Below, piece after piece: positions 16,069 through 32,690 of a DNA stretch of 64,000 nucleotides. A program made the position numbers and the translations under genes. The DNA lies in contig BSQZ01000108.1 of the NCBI GenBank assembly GCA_033239005.1, positions 1,104,501 through 1,168,500 on the forward strand, given 5' to 3'. Below the pieces are notes generated by a model. The model saw only the letters and a program-made list of their open reading frames with translations, made no database searches and had not been told where the DNA came from. Position 1 is the first letter of the stretch; every line of letters begins with the position of its first letter. The stretch is from Lamellibrachia satsuma (lineage: Eukaryota > Annelida > Polychaeta > Sabellida > Siboglinidae).

Positions 16069-16239
16069 ATACAGCTGTGTGCATCACAAAACATTCATTT
16101 TAGGATTAGTCATCATCTAATGAAGCACTGATAATTATAACTTGTTGCTGCTCATACAGAAAATTCATATAATCGTTATGTGTTTAATTATATTGTTATG
16201 AGATGTTGCATTACTTATTCTGTGTAACATAGTTTGTAA

Positions 16240-16245
16240 AATAAA
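16240..16245 (+). terminator. Polyadenylation signal of GST-B
   Basis: AATAAA about 170 bases after the stop, in a 3' UTR nearly identical to that of GST-A. Confidence 0.7.
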
Positions 16246-16394
16246 CTGTGAAATGTACTCTGTTGTTGTTTTTCTAAGCTGGAATTAATAATAATATGTT
16301 AGAAATAACTGACTGTTGTTTGGCTAGAGCTTCATAAAGAACACGGACACAAGATAGGAACTGGGCATGCAGGCTTGCTATCAACATTGTTTGT

Positions 16395-16487
16395 AAAGCT
16401 CATAAATACAACTTTGTTAGAATACAAAGCTCATCAATACAACTTTGTTAGAATACAAAGCTCATCAATACAACTTTGTTAGAATAC
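16395..16487 (+). repeat. 31-bp minisatellite, 3 units, downstream of GST-B
   Basis: Same unit as 2129-2283 with two fewer copies. Confidence 0.9.
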
Positions 16488-16899
16488 AAAGCCAATTTTT
16501 GGTTTTATAAAACACACTAACTGCTCTTGAAAAATATTTGAATAAAATGACACATACTACACTACAGAATACAACAGTGGTGTCATTTGTGAGTATACAT
16601 GTTTATAGAGAATGAATGCAGTTATCTCTAGAATAACATTACAGTCTAGTACAGTAATTCTCTAAGGAGCACAGTGAATGCCATCTGAATGGGTTCGTGT
16701 ATAAATGGAAATTAATTTTATGCAAAAAGTCAGAGGCTGACATGCACTCTCAATTTTGGAAAACAATTCTTCAAAGGTCAGAAATCAAGTTCCGAGGAAA
16801 TCTTATTAAACGTTATGTGACGAAGCACTCCGAATAGATGACAGTTGTATGACAATAACCAATAATCATATTGAATCTACAACAATCATTACATGACAT

Positions 16900-17352
16900 C
16901 ATCAGTAGAAGTGGTGGTCAGGCAACAGGGGCGTATTTAGGGGGGAGAACATTGGGCCATGGCTCCCCTTTGGCTTAAATTGTTTGATTTTTTCCAATGC
17001 ACCTCTACATGGTAACATAGGTAACTAGTTTGCCCCCCCCCGCGAGATCTTAGATATGTCACTGTCAAGCAAAACATTGCTGAAAATATTTTACAAACAT
17101 GAAACTGCCAAAGCAATACCAATTTATAAAAAAGGGGATGAAACCCTATTCTGTAACTACAGGCCAATATTAATCTTACCTGCAATTTCAAAAGTAATCG
17201 AAACAATTATTTACAACCAGCTAGATTCTTATGTACGATAACCAATATGGATTTAGAAAGGAACATTCTACGGCATTTGCCACTCTAGAATTAATTGACA
17301 GGATATTGACACGTATGGATAATAAGGAAATACCTTTAAATATTTACTTGGA
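16900..17352 (+). mobile_element. Jockey-superfamily LINE, block B copy, 3'-deleted
   Basis: Orthologous to the LINE at 2695-4672. AIPIYKKGDETLFCNYRPI is intact here, whereas the block A copy is damaged. The copy stops at 17352, where the sequence jumps to that equivalent to about 4942. The deletion therefore removed most of the RT, the 3' end and flank. Confidence 0.75.
16926..17064. mobile_element. hAT-like MITE nested in the LINE (block B)
   Basis: Orthologous to 2719-2844 and longer by the segment around ATGGCTCCCCTTTGG. The flanks TCAGGCAA (16918-16925) and TCAAGCAA (17065-17072) are the 8-bp target duplication with one change. Confidence 0.75.
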
Positions 17353-17596
17353 CTACTTTCCACCATCTACGTCTAAAATCTACCATCAACAAATCATGTG
17401 TACTGCATAGGTGCTAACTCTTATGGCTTAATTACCTGTAAATCTTACGGATACTCTTAAATGTAATGTAATGGTCTTGTAGGCGAGTGAGACATTTCTT
17501 ACGGTTTTGAACAAGGTTTTGTTGTGTTACATGATGTGGCCGCCTTTGTGAGATGACATACGAACAACAAATCATCAGTTCAGAACACACCTAAAG

Positions 17597-17642
17597 TGCG
17601 TGCGTGCGTGCGTGCGTGCGTGCGTGAGTGCGTGCGTGTGGC
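17597..17642 (+). repeat. (TGCG)n microsatellite
   Basis: Short counterpart of 5167-5292. Confidence 0.9.
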
Positions 17643-17744
17643 GTCATCCGGTGGGCAAGAAACTAGCTAATAGCAAATTCGGCGTGTAGTGCTGCCACCC
17701 ATCGGGGTGTTTGAACTGATAACACTTGACCATAAGGAACGAAC

Positions 17745-17900
17745 AGCGAACGCCTTGCACTCCGGGCGGACGGGTGTAGGCCTTATGTTGAGAGCGGCTT
17801 CTGGGTGGCTCGAACGTCGAGAGCGGCTGCCCGGTGGCCCTACTGCCGAGAGCAACTCCACGGTGGCTGGACATTCGAAAGCGGTTTCACGGTGACTGGA
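17745..17900 (+). repeat. GC-rich GTCGAGAGCGGCT repeats, block B
   Basis: Counterpart of 5380-5535. Confidence 0.6.
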
Positions 17901-17918
17901 GGGTTCAGCCTACTGTTA

Positions 17919-19140
17919 CGTTTTCTCTTGTGTTTTTATGAAGAAATTACAAAGTGGGTAGATGACGGGTCACCAATGGATGTTGTCTACTTAGATTTTC
18001 AGAAAGCTTTCGATAAAGTGCCACACCAAAGATTGATACTTAAACTAAAAGCCCATGGTATAGGTAATGATGTAATCAACTGGATAGAAAAGTGGCTTAC
18101 ACACAGAATACAGAGAGTAATAGTAGACGGTGAGATTTCAAATTGGAAATCGGTTTTGAGTGGGGTACCACAGGGATCAGTATTAGGCCCTATACTGTTT
18201 TAATATATATATAAATGATCTAGAAGATGACATATCTAGCAAAGTACTCAAATTTGCAGATGACACAAAAGTATTCAGAACGGTTACAAATGATACAGAT
18301 AAACAAAGTTTACAGGATGATCTAGATAAATTAGTTAAATGATCAGAAAAATGGCAAATGTTATTCAATTTTGGGAAGTGCAAATATATACACATAGGGC
18401 ATGGAAACATGGACGAAGAATATAAAATGGGGGATGCTGTACTAGGTAGAACCACACAACAAAAGGACTTAGGAGTAACATTTAGTGCTGACATGAAAGT
18501 TTCAGAGCAATGTGGGATTGCTGCTTCGAAAGGAAATCAAATTCTAGGGCTAATTAGGAGAACTATCATGTGTAAGGAGAAACAGCTAATTGTACCCCTG
18601 TACAAATCAATATTTAGACCACATTTGGAATATTGTATGGAGAGCATGGAGGCCATATCATAAAAAGGACATAGACAAGCTAGAAAGAATACAACGAAGA
18701 GCAACCAAAATGATTCCAGTATTGAGAGACCTTAGTTACGAAAATCGCTTATTACAATGTGGTTTGACAACACTAGAGACCAGGAGACTAAGAGGAGACC
18801 AAACAGAAGTATTTAAAATAGCGAACGGTTATGAGGATGTTGATAGGAATATGTTCTTCAAACTTAAAGAAGGCAGTAGAACCAGAGGACACAAAGCAGC
18901 ATTAGTTAAGGAGCAGTGTAGGTTGGACATGAGAAAGTACCCTTTCTCACAGAGGGTGATAAATGAATGGAACAAACTGCCCAATGATTGTGTTAATGCT
19001 AGTAGTGTGAATATGTTTAAAAATAGAATTGACAAATATTTAATAACGGTGGGCTACACATAGATGAGAACATTGTTGACTCTCGATAAGCCAATGGCTT
19101 CCTTGTCCACATTGCCATCTGGAACTTGTTGTTTGGGATG
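17919..19140 (+). mobile_element. 5'-truncated CR1 LINE inserted in block B
   Basis: The RT is in three frames. 17938-18203 carries YLDFQKAFDKVPHQ and LSGVPQGSVLGPILF. A frameshift near 18200 leads to LKFADDTKVF at about 18250. 18358-18663 carries KDLGVTFSADMKVSEQCG. A second frameshift near 18640 leads to the C-terminal region 18590-19063, with [36 protein letters not shown] and SVNMFKNRIDKYL, the classic CR1 ending. A short 3' UTR follows. Block A has no CR1 here, so the insertion is younger than the duplication. Related copies lie reversed in the GST-D intron. Confidence 0.88.
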
Positions 19141-20372
19141 GCATGAACATGCCACACCCGTCAATGTTTACCAATTTCTGCATGGATTACTACACACACG
19201 TACGTTATGGCGAAAATTTGCCAAAAATCCTTCTGCCTATTGAAATCATCTAAGAATCCACAGTTACACTGCCAACATGTTCTACCAGAAAACTTGCCAA
19301 TCTGCCTGCTCAAATGCAGTTATGTCAGATGATATATATATATATATTTTTAAATAACACATAACTAATATTACTATGCCATACATTCGTAACACACTAG
19401 GAAATGTAACTGAGGCATGATCCGTGGACAGTCGAGAGCGGCTCCACGTACGGTGGTTCGACCGTCGAACTCCGGTGGTTGGACCGCGGCGTCGGATCTC
19501 CGGTGGCGGGACCATGGGATCGGATCTCCGGTGGTCGGAACGAGAGGCGGATCTGTTAACTGTTATCATGTTCATTTTACTTATAAATATAATTAATACG
19601 TATAATTAACTATTTAGTCACAACCAGCTGCCTTTGAGAGCATACTGGTTCTCATTGTATCTATAAAATATTACGGTCACGAAGTTGCATACACTGTTTG
19701 TTGATGGATGATGACGTTTTATGCTTCACACACCACGTGATTACGCGCTTCAGCAACCTGGCAGCACTATTATGTCATTTGCTGGGGAAGTCTTGTCACG
19801 CAAAGCGTTATTGGAACGATTGCAATACACTTTTGTGCCGCCATTATCCAATGGTGAAAACCTAGTTTTTTAGAGTGTTTCGTAAGATTGACTTTCTCAA
19901 AATACTTTTGACTCAGACTTTGTGGCATACAATCCGCGTGTGCAAAAATGTTCGAACATCGTCTGGAAACTTATCTTTCACTTTTGTTTGTATCCTGTAT
20001 CATCATTGCATCCTGTTGCATCCCCTATCATCATCACTGTGAACTACAGCAACATGTCAGTCACTGCTGACGTTAAGGATGATGAACGTATTAGTTACTC
20101 TGTTAATAGTATTATGTTAATCTTGACACCTCTGGCACAGTGGCGTCCCATATGTTTATGTCGCCTTACAATATGACCAACCGTGTGCATCTTACTAAAC
20201 TTAACCTTGTTACACTTATTAAACCAACCTGGTGGAAGGTATTTGGATGTCCCTCTTTGTTTACCAAGAGAAAGTGTACGGTCTCTATTTTACGCTTAAT
20301 TACACACGCGTTCAATACGTGCCGTGCGATACAGGGTGCAATATTAAATGCGGCACTGAACGTTCGTGATAC
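19141..20372 (+). other. Intergenic block B, parallel to 5701-6874
   Basis: No gene is seen. GC-rich GTCGAGAGCGGCT repeats lie at 19425-19550. Confidence 0.5.
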
Positions 20373-20482
20373 GTCAAGCCGCCCGACTCCACTGTCGGTG
20401 GGCACCATCTGCAGGATTCACTTGTAGCTATGCTTTCTATGTTGTAAAAATAAACAATAGTAGTGGAGTCAGGCGGCTTGAT
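20373..20482. mobile_element. Small inverted-repeat element (MITE-like), block B
   Basis: Arms GTCAAGCCGCCCGACTCC and its near reverse complement ending CAGGCGGCTTGAT. Counterpart of 6875-6984. Confidence 0.5.
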
Positions 20483-21884
20483 TTCGTCACCGCACGCGCC
20501 ATTCCGTACACGATGGCCGCGTCATGACGTAAATAACTAGTTCGGTCCGTGTCACGAACGTGCAATTCCGATTTTAGTATTGCACTCCAGTATCACACGG
20601 CACAAATATTGAACGCGTATGTAATAAATCATAATGACACACGCGTTTAAGACGTGCTGTGTGATGTACATATACACACATTAAATGCGGCAATGGAGTC
20701 GTTGTACGCCGTATTTTCTTGTTTGTCATCATACGCTGTATTTTTGTGGGTGTTTGTATGTCTGTATGTTTGTATGTTTGTATGCCGTCATCGTAACAAT
20801 AATATGAATGTTTATGCACAAACATAGTTGAATAACCGCTAAGGTATGGTTACCTCCATACTCAATAGAATTAATACCACGCGTCTCTATCTTCGTCTTT
20901 CGTGTTTGTAGGATCTCGCGAAGTGGAGGCCAGGTAGGGGGCAAGCTTAGTCACCAATTAGTTTACCGCGCTAACATGTAGCGGCCCAACAGAAACAACT
21001 TAAGTCAGGGGGGAAGCTCATGGTTCCCCAGACTCAGATACGCCACTGCACACCAAGTAAGGACACACATAAAAGTTAATTCGACACTCCCTGTTAGAAC
21101 GAACGCACTGGTCAACGTTGGTCACTGAGCTGGGTCAAAATGGGTGGTCCATTTTTACGAGTTTCAATCAGGTTGTCACTTTAATTAACGCTTAATGTGT
21201 TCTGAAGGTTTTCCAATGAACAAACTCATGCCTGTTTATTTTTGTTCGTGCCGCCATGCAGGTTCGATAATTCTTGTGAGCAAAATTAGTAGGGGCCTAC
21301 ATGTTATGCAAGCAAACTACCGTCATCAGTAAAGAGACATCGGTATTACGTAGATACCTACACAGTCATCATGACACTGCAGTCTGAGCATAAAACCGCC
21401 ACCTGTTGTCATGACATGTGTGGTCATTATAGCGCCGGGTCACAATACTGCAATCTAAGCACCCACACAACATTGCCGTCACCGTGATACGGTCACGCTC
21501 ACCAACATACACCTCTAGTCACCGTGCTCGGTCACCGTGACCAGGAGGACAACGGAATACCAAGCAGTTTACGTGCATTGTGAATACATCTTAGTCATCA
21601 TCCTGTCTGTCTGTGAGTTGACGGATTCCCATTTACCTCCCGGATTCAGCCACATGCAGTAGTCGAGACACAAACAAAGAAAGGCCCGCGCGTCCCTCTA
21701 AAGTGTCAAAACACACGGGAATCAGTGCTACATCGGCACACGAAAACGACCGAATAAGCAGTGCACAGAAATAATGCCCACCACGCAGTTAGTTCCCACG
21801 AGTTAACTTGCGCGTGGCTGTTGGAATTTTCCATGATGGCTTTTGACGGTGGTAGTGACTGTTACACATTAATTGATTATTTAT
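20483..21884 (+). other. Intergenic block B; includes a partial hAT-like MITE end
   Basis: 20483-20890 and 21290-21884 match block A. 20890-21290 is extra here. Within it, 21005-21052 ends CAGATACGCCACTG, the terminus of the hAT-like MITE family, and 21190-21280 resembles 33311-33425 in the next spacer. Confidence 0.45.
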
Positions 21885-23479
21885 TCTCTATCTATATTGA
21901 TGATTGTCACGATTTTTGATAAAATCTGATAAGTGTCGTTGTCTAGGGGTAAAAAAATAACGGTGGATGGGCCGACGTGACTTTATTTCGTTTGTGGGTT
22001 CTACTAATCTATAAATACTATGGCAGATATACACGATATATATAAGAGACTATAACACGTAATAACAGTTTGCACATTTATTACATAAACAATGAAACAA
22101 TATGTTCTTGTCACAGTCAATCATATACTATTATAAATACCTTCCTCTTATATATATATATATATTACAATATGCATTTATAACATCATCAACCATATAT
22201 ATATTATAACAAATATGAGTCTCACTATATATTATATTATAATATCATGTATTCGTAACATCAACACCCATATATTATAACAAATATGTTTCTCTAACAG
22301 TTATGTTACTTTCTTAATACCATTTACACGGAATATTCTACTAAAAATCTAATTACTAACAATTTATGGAGCTTACCGGAAATAGCGTTCATATAAATAC
22401 AAGGTCCGAAACTGTGCACACATCTTTTCCCTAGATGTGGGAAAATCAATCAAATAACCTATCAAGAACTCCTACCCTGGGTCGTCACAGGGATTTTCTA
22501 ACACTGACGATCGAAATTTGAAGAATGACTGGCGTGTTGTCGACGGAACGGAATATGTAGGAGAATCACACGATCATCAGGACGAACGATTTGTAGCTCA
22601 TGGGCGGAATTCAAAGCTTCGTCGTAGACGTAGAAGTTCGATTTTCACGCGATCATCAGGTTGAAATATCTCGCAGAATCATACGGGAAGAGTTGTTGCA
22701 AACGCGCATCGATTCGTCGAGTGTTTGATCATCAGGTTGAACGTTTCGGTATATTCATTCACATGTAGAATTTTGAAGACTTGGAATAAATCTGGGCTAA
22801 GCCTAAGGTTACATTTCTATCATAAGATTTTAGAATACTATAAACTTAACATATCAACTTATTAACTAAACAGGGCATTGTTCGCCCTAATTTGAACTTC
22901 ACATCGTTAATAAACGAGTGGCGCACACACGCGGGGAGAAATAAATTTACGTCTTTCTCCGACCAAGATAAAACTCCGAATAACGCTCGCTTACGCTGAC
23001 GCTACTAACGGGTTTTGAGGTTTTTGGATCTGACCAATCAAATCGTATCCCTTGATAATTTCAGCGTCCTTACGTCATATTCAAGTGTAGACTACTACTA
23101 GGTGTTTGCGGGAATTTTATGTGCGTTTTGCACCCGGCCCTTAACGACATTCGTTAATCGGTGAAATAAGTCTCATGTAACTAAGTTTTGTCGTATCCGA
23201 TATACCGACAATTCGATAAGTAAATAATGAACCTTTTATGATAAAGTATTTAACTCTGGTAAAATATCGAACTATAAAACTAGAACTTTGCATAGAACAT
23301 CAATCACTAACTAGTAGATTCTATATAACGAATAAATTACATGTTTACCGTTACTATGCCTATGGTACGGTAAAATTCGTTCGAACTGGGCATTCGTTCG
23401 TTTTTTATTTCATTCATTGATTTGGCTATGTGGAAAGTAGATTAGTTCCCTGTAGGTCAAAATAATGTAGTGTTGTTTT
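21885..23479. other. AT-rich insertion, nature unclear
   Basis: This stretch is absent from block A. It has no long reading frame. TA-rich tracts fill 22140-22330. Three copies of GATCATCAGG with similar spacing lie at about 22572, 22650 and 22727. It could be a non-coding part of a mobile element together with the RT fragment that follows; I cannot assign a family. Confidence 0.3.
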
Positions 23480-24541
23480 TCGTTAAGAGTGTTGACATAA
23501 AATAAAAACCGTAACAATGATATGTTAACAAGACTATGCACGTCTGGATTCGGTTGTATGATTGGTCATAATTACTATGGTGCAGTTGGCTATGCTGGTG
23601 ATATATCTCTAGTAGCTCCATCAATATGTGCACTGAACAAAATGTGTGATATATGTCTAGAATTTGCATATGATTATGATTTACCATTTAATTCGTCAAA
23701 TGTCAACTTATTAAATATGGAAGTAGTAACCGACTGCCCATTTTACTTTGATGTCACACAAGTGAAACAGAGTAAAAAAAGGGTTGCATGTAAGTCACAT
23801 TATTGGTCCTGGCACTCACCAGGCTATGGTTAAAGATATGTGTCATGATTTTATATGGCGTGTAAAAACATTATATGCTAATTTTGGGTTTGTAATATAA
23901 GCACAAAACGTAAATTATTTATGTCGTACTGTACATCTTTCTATGGTGTATGTCTGTGGAACTTACAAGACAAATGTTTTGAGGAGTTATACTACGTGGT
24001 GCAAAGGTATCAGAAACTGTTCAATCTACCAGTTTGCACTTACTTTAACATGGTGTCACTTTTATTAGATTGTTTATCAACTCAAATTCAGATTATGATT
24101 CGAATGGTGCGATTTAGGCAGAGTTGTTTAAAATGCAATAACACCAGTGTGAAAATGCTCTCTCATCTAGCCCTTCAAGGTAGTGGCTCATATAACTATG
24201 TCTAAAAGCTTCAATTACATGTTGTCCAAACTCAAACTTGATGCCATGACTTTCTGTAGTATGAAATCAAACAACGTTTACGAAATGGTTCAAACCCACT
24301 ACCAGGAGGGGCTAGATGAGTATCTAATACGCAAAGTGTCATTTACAAAAGATGTGTTGGCGGGTATAGATAATGCGTGCAGCACTTCTTTTTTATTCAT
24401 AGAAGCGTTGAGCTCAATGCTTGCTGTTTTATGTACACAATAGCTTATATAAACTGTTTTAATCGAATTGTCTATATTTAGTACGTATAAAATTATTTTT
24501 TATTATTATACTTAGTTAATTCGCTGATAAATATATACAAA
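23480..24541 (+). mobile_element. Non-LTR reverse transcriptase fragment, degenerate
   Basis: Three consecutive frames (23522-23833, 23921-24205, 24183-24443) read as the RT palm and C-terminal region of a LINE: GFGCMIGHNYYGAVGYAGD, then LSHLALQGSGSY. The catalytic YADD box is YAGD, so the copy is dead apart from its frameshifts. The N-terminal RT motifs and the endonuclease are missing. The family differs from the CR1, RTE and jockey-like elements elsewhere in the window. Confidence 0.6.
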
Positions 24542-24910
24542 TACAGGTTAGAACAAAAGTGACAGTGTTATCATTACACTGCGCGCCCTGATTCAGGAGT
24601 GGTCACTCATGTCAAGACACGTGACGCACTTATCACAGCGACACGTACTACCATCACGGGTCAAAGTGCACCGTCACGACCACCATAACAATCACCATTA
24701 CCACCACAACCGCAGTCGAGTCTACGTCGGACCGACGTCGCAGAATTCACCACAAATTACAGTCCGTCGACCTCTGATAGACGTCGTAGAATCGTCCAGA
24801 AGTAACAGTCATCGCATTTGGTGACAGACACGGCGGAAAGTGCTTAGATTGCAATGCTGTGTTATGGTGACACCAGCTAGTGCGGTGTGCAAAAGGGTCG
24901 CCGAGCGGCT
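24542..24910 (+). other. Intergenic block B, parallel to 8573-8950
   Basis: Non-coding by comparison: the frame open in block A is truncated and altered here. Confidence 0.45.
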
Positions 24911-24913
24911 AAA

Positions 24914-25052
24914 TATAAACGGCGCGCGGCCTGTCCGTGAGCACTCATCGCCGAGAGACACGCTGCACCGGCAACACTGTCGCTGCAACAAGACGACCGA
25001 ACACTGTCGCTCAAGCTTCACTCGGTGAATACAGGGCTGCCTATTAATTTGG
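24914..25052 (+). promoter_or_regulatory. Candidate upstream promoter and first exon (before GST-C)
   Basis: TATAAA (24914-24919), an initiator-like TCCGTGAGCAC near 24935, and a donor TTTGG|GTGAGTAT after 25052. Counterpart of 8955-9095. Confidence 0.4.
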
Positions 25053-25134
25053 GTGAGTATACATTGTGTTGCGAATAGCGAGGTGTGTAACGTATGGACG
25101 GCAAATCAGTGGGGTGCGGTGGTCAGTGGGGTGC

Positions 25135-25450
25135 GGTGGTCGTGTAGTAGAGCGTCGGGCTTTCGGTCAAAGGGACCGGGGTTCGAAACCACCTCCGCCG
25201 ATTCGAAGTTAGGACAATTTCGATCACCTGGCTTTGCTTGTGTCTTTCAGAAGAGACAGTAAAAGCGGTTGGTCCCTTCTATCTAGTGTTTGTGCCAGAG
25301 GAAGTAAAAGATCCCGCGCAGGGAAATGTAAAACCTGTGATGGATCCACTAACTCTAGAGAAGGACACTCTTAGAAAACCAGCGCAGCAAAATCTTCCAA
25401 CAGGTTCTGCTTAATGGATGGTGGCCGCCTAACACAAAGATGAAGAAGAA
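25135..25450 (+). mobile_element. tRNA-derived SINE, family 2 (block B)
   Basis: B box GGTTCGAAACC at about 25180, the same body as 9390-9715 and a GAAGAAGAA tail. It is orthologous to the block A copy. Confidence 0.7.
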
Positions 25451-25946
25451 TCAGTGTTAGCGTGGGGATACGACAACACTTGGCAGATCAGATTTTATTC
25501 AATGCCATGGCTGGTCGATTTAGGGGGCGTGTGAAATACTACACGGTACACACCGACTCAAGAGTTCACCGCGTAGACTATGCCATATCGTGACAGCGCA
25601 AACAGCACGGCCTCACGCCCGTATCATAAATACCTTGTGTATTGACTATTGTCGAAAGGTGGCGTAATCATTTCTAGTACATAATTATTATTCCAGTGTA
25701 TCTGTGCCTTCTTGTTTCCACGTCTTTACATGGAAAGTCGCTATACACGCATTTAATTGAAATTTGATATCCACGACAAGTCACAGTGGAGACAGACGTA
25801 GGGCCACATAACATACCTGTCAACCTGTGAGTGTCCAACAACAGGATATTCCTCTGCCCTGGCTCTGAGAATTAGTTTGTCGCGACGTTTTATGAAATTA
25901 TAAGGCACTGTGTGCGTGTGTGTTGTGCCTGCGTGTTATGTTATTG

Positions 25947-25952
<6 letters not shown>
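25451..25952 (+). other. Intergenic, no gene seen
   Basis: 25451-25670 matches 9716-9915; the remainder is unique to this block. Confidence 0.4.

Positions 25953-26002
<50 letters not shown>
25953..26002. repeat. (AT)n microsatellite
   Basis: Shorter counterpart of 9926-10043. Confidence 0.95.
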
Positions 26003-26007
<5 letters not shown>

Positions 26008-26019
26008 TTTATACGTCAT

Positions 26020-26255
26020 GACGTCATGATCATGTCAAGGTTCGAGTGCACCGGCACCGTTTTGAAACCCAACTCACTTTGCACGTGTCTTGTTTCTACC
26101 TGGTGTAGAAGTAAAAGATCCCACATCGGAGGGGGTGGGGGTGGAATGGAAAAACATGTTGTGAACTTACTCATTCTAACATTACAATATCGTCACCAAG
26201 CCTATATTGGACGAATGCGAAGTTCCCCAAATATAATAAATGCAAAATCATAATG
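26020..26255 (+). mobile_element. SINE family 2-related fragment (block B)
   Basis: Orthologous to 10495-10745. Confidence 0.5.
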
Positions 26256-26874
26256 ACACTAATTTTAACACACTGAGTCCAAGGCCAAACCCAGGTTCTT
26301 GTAACAAAGGCCCCCAAAGCCATGGCCAAGGTACACTTGTCTATTATGACTCAATGCTTTAATTTTCTACTTTTCAAGGAAGCATATAAAAAACTAATGA
26401 TAGAACCACGAAGCACGGTGAGCCAATATCATATGACATATGCAAACGCTGCATATATATTTTTTCTCGAAATAAAGCAGTGAAATTACTCAATGTTACT
26501 AGATGGCCTAGCAGCCACTTGTAGCTTGTGGCAATGCAACGAGTTGACCTATTACTAAACATATACTGGTTTGTGGTCCTCCATTTACTTTGCGGTACCA
26601 GGTACTAAGACTTTCCATACATTTCAAGAGTATGGAAGGTGAACAGCGTTGACAACATTTGCACTGACACGTGTACCTTAGACTTACCCCAAGATTGTTA
26701 TTTACAAAATGCTCCAGTGTCTGTGTCCAGAAAATGAGATCAAGTTAGGAAAAGCTCTTCTCTACACAACCCGAACAGTATAATGTCAGTACAGTACATA
26801 TACACCTATATGTGCATACAATATATTTCCTGATTACACATAGTAAGTCAGGGGCCCACGATTGTTTGGCTGGC

Positions 26875-26933
26875 TATATATAAGCCTGATTGCACCCCAC
26901 CAGTTGAGTGGTCAGACCATTCTGTAAGTGTAC
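26875..26933 (+). promoter_or_regulatory. GST-C core promoter and non-coding exon 1
   Basis: The best TATA box of the family, TATATATAAG (26875-26884), is followed by GATTGCACCCCACCAGTTGA and a donor TTCT|GTAAGTG after 26933. The acceptor is at 27011-27013. The arrangement matches GST-B. Confidence 0.65.
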
Positions 26934-27002
26934 TTGGCACAATCAACTCTCTACTATCTGCACTCATGTTGGAATAAATGAAGTGCTTCTGACATATTTT
27001 GA

Positions 27003-31480
<4,478 letters not shown>

Positions 31481-31646
31481 ATACAGCTGTGTGCATCACA
31501 AAACACTCATTTTAGGATTAGTTATCATCATCTAAGGAAAACACTGATAATTATAACTTGTTCATACAGAAAATTAATTAAAACCGTTATGTGTTTAATT
31601 AATTATGAGGTGTTGAATGACTTAATATGTGTAATATAGTTTGTAA

Positions 31647-31652
31647 AATAAA
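31647..31652 (+). terminator. Polyadenylation signal of GST-C
   Basis: AATAAA in the conserved 3' UTR context. Confidence 0.7.
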
Positions 31653-32637
31653 CTTTGAAATGTACTCTGTTGTTGTTTTTCTAAGCTGGAATTAATAATA
31701 ATTATAATGTTAGAAATAACTGTTGGCTAGCTAGAGCTTCATGAAGAACATGGACACACGATAGGAACTGTGCATATATACTTGCTATCAATAATGTTTG
31801 CAAAGCTCACCAATACAAAAGGGTGAAGAATATTTGAATAAAATGACACACATACATGGTACGCTGCAGAACCAAAGGTAGTAATTTGTGCATTTTGTCT
31901 TGTTACCGCAGATGGTATTAATAAATGCAGTTATCTCTAAACAGAACATTATGGTCTAGTAGTTCGCTAAGGAGCACAATAAATGTCATCTGAATTGGTT
32001 CATGTATAAAAGGAAAGTGTACTTTACTCAAATAAAATAAAATAAAAGGTGACGTTTCACATATGCAAATATGCATATATGCATATACCAAAACATTAGT
32101 ACCGACTGATAAAACCAAAATAATGTTAATAATAATGTTATCGGTAATTAAATATATGGTTCAGAGGGGGTATCTTGCCCCACCCCTGGGGCCAACACGC
32201 CCTCTCCTATGGGACAAGAAGTCTTTGCGGGCGTCTTGTCCCACAACAGTAACATTCTTTCTCCGTTGTATGAAATACGAATACTAAAATGAAACAAACT
32301 ATTGCTAAATGTAAAAAAACATTGCGTTATATTTTATCCAGACATGCATCAAACATGCATCACTTTATGCATGTAGTCATTGTACAACTGACACTGTACC
32401 ACACCCGATGTCTACAGTTCACGAAGACATCTTCGTTGCTGGTGCTGACGCGTCGTCTCTTTTGCTTCTTCAGCGCGTCTTTTGGTCCGTTATGTGTCCC
32501 TCTTCTAGCCGCCAGTGACTTTCCCTTCAGCTTCCCCTCCCCTTTTGTTGAATCACCTCGATTATCCAAGCTCCGCGCTGTGGCGCCACCGTTTGTCGCA
32601 CACATCTTCTCCGGGATGCAGAGTGGGGTTTTCATTG
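31653..32637 (+). other. Spacer C/D, left part
   Basis: 31653-32010 is the GST 3' flank with one degenerate 31-bp unit near 31800. 32060-32087 has a string of ATGCAAAT/ATGCATAT motifs. A 134-codon frame at 32289-32693 overlaps a repeat-like palindrome and has no recognisable domain, so I do not call it. Confidence 0.4.
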
Positions 32638-32690
32638 TGATGGAAATTATGTATGCGCCCAGATTCTGGGGGCATACATACTTTCCATCA
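32638..32690. repeat. Near-perfect 53-bp palindrome
   Basis: Arms of 25 bp (32638-32662 and 32666-32690) pair at 23 of 25 positions around a 3-base loop. A diverged sibling centred on the same ATTCTGG core lies at about 33216-33255. It may be the centre of a MITE family or a cruciform. Confidence 0.8.

Noticed and set aside
18829..19035. Minus-strand frame in the CR1
   Set aside because: Shadow of the CR1 C-terminal frame on the plus strand.
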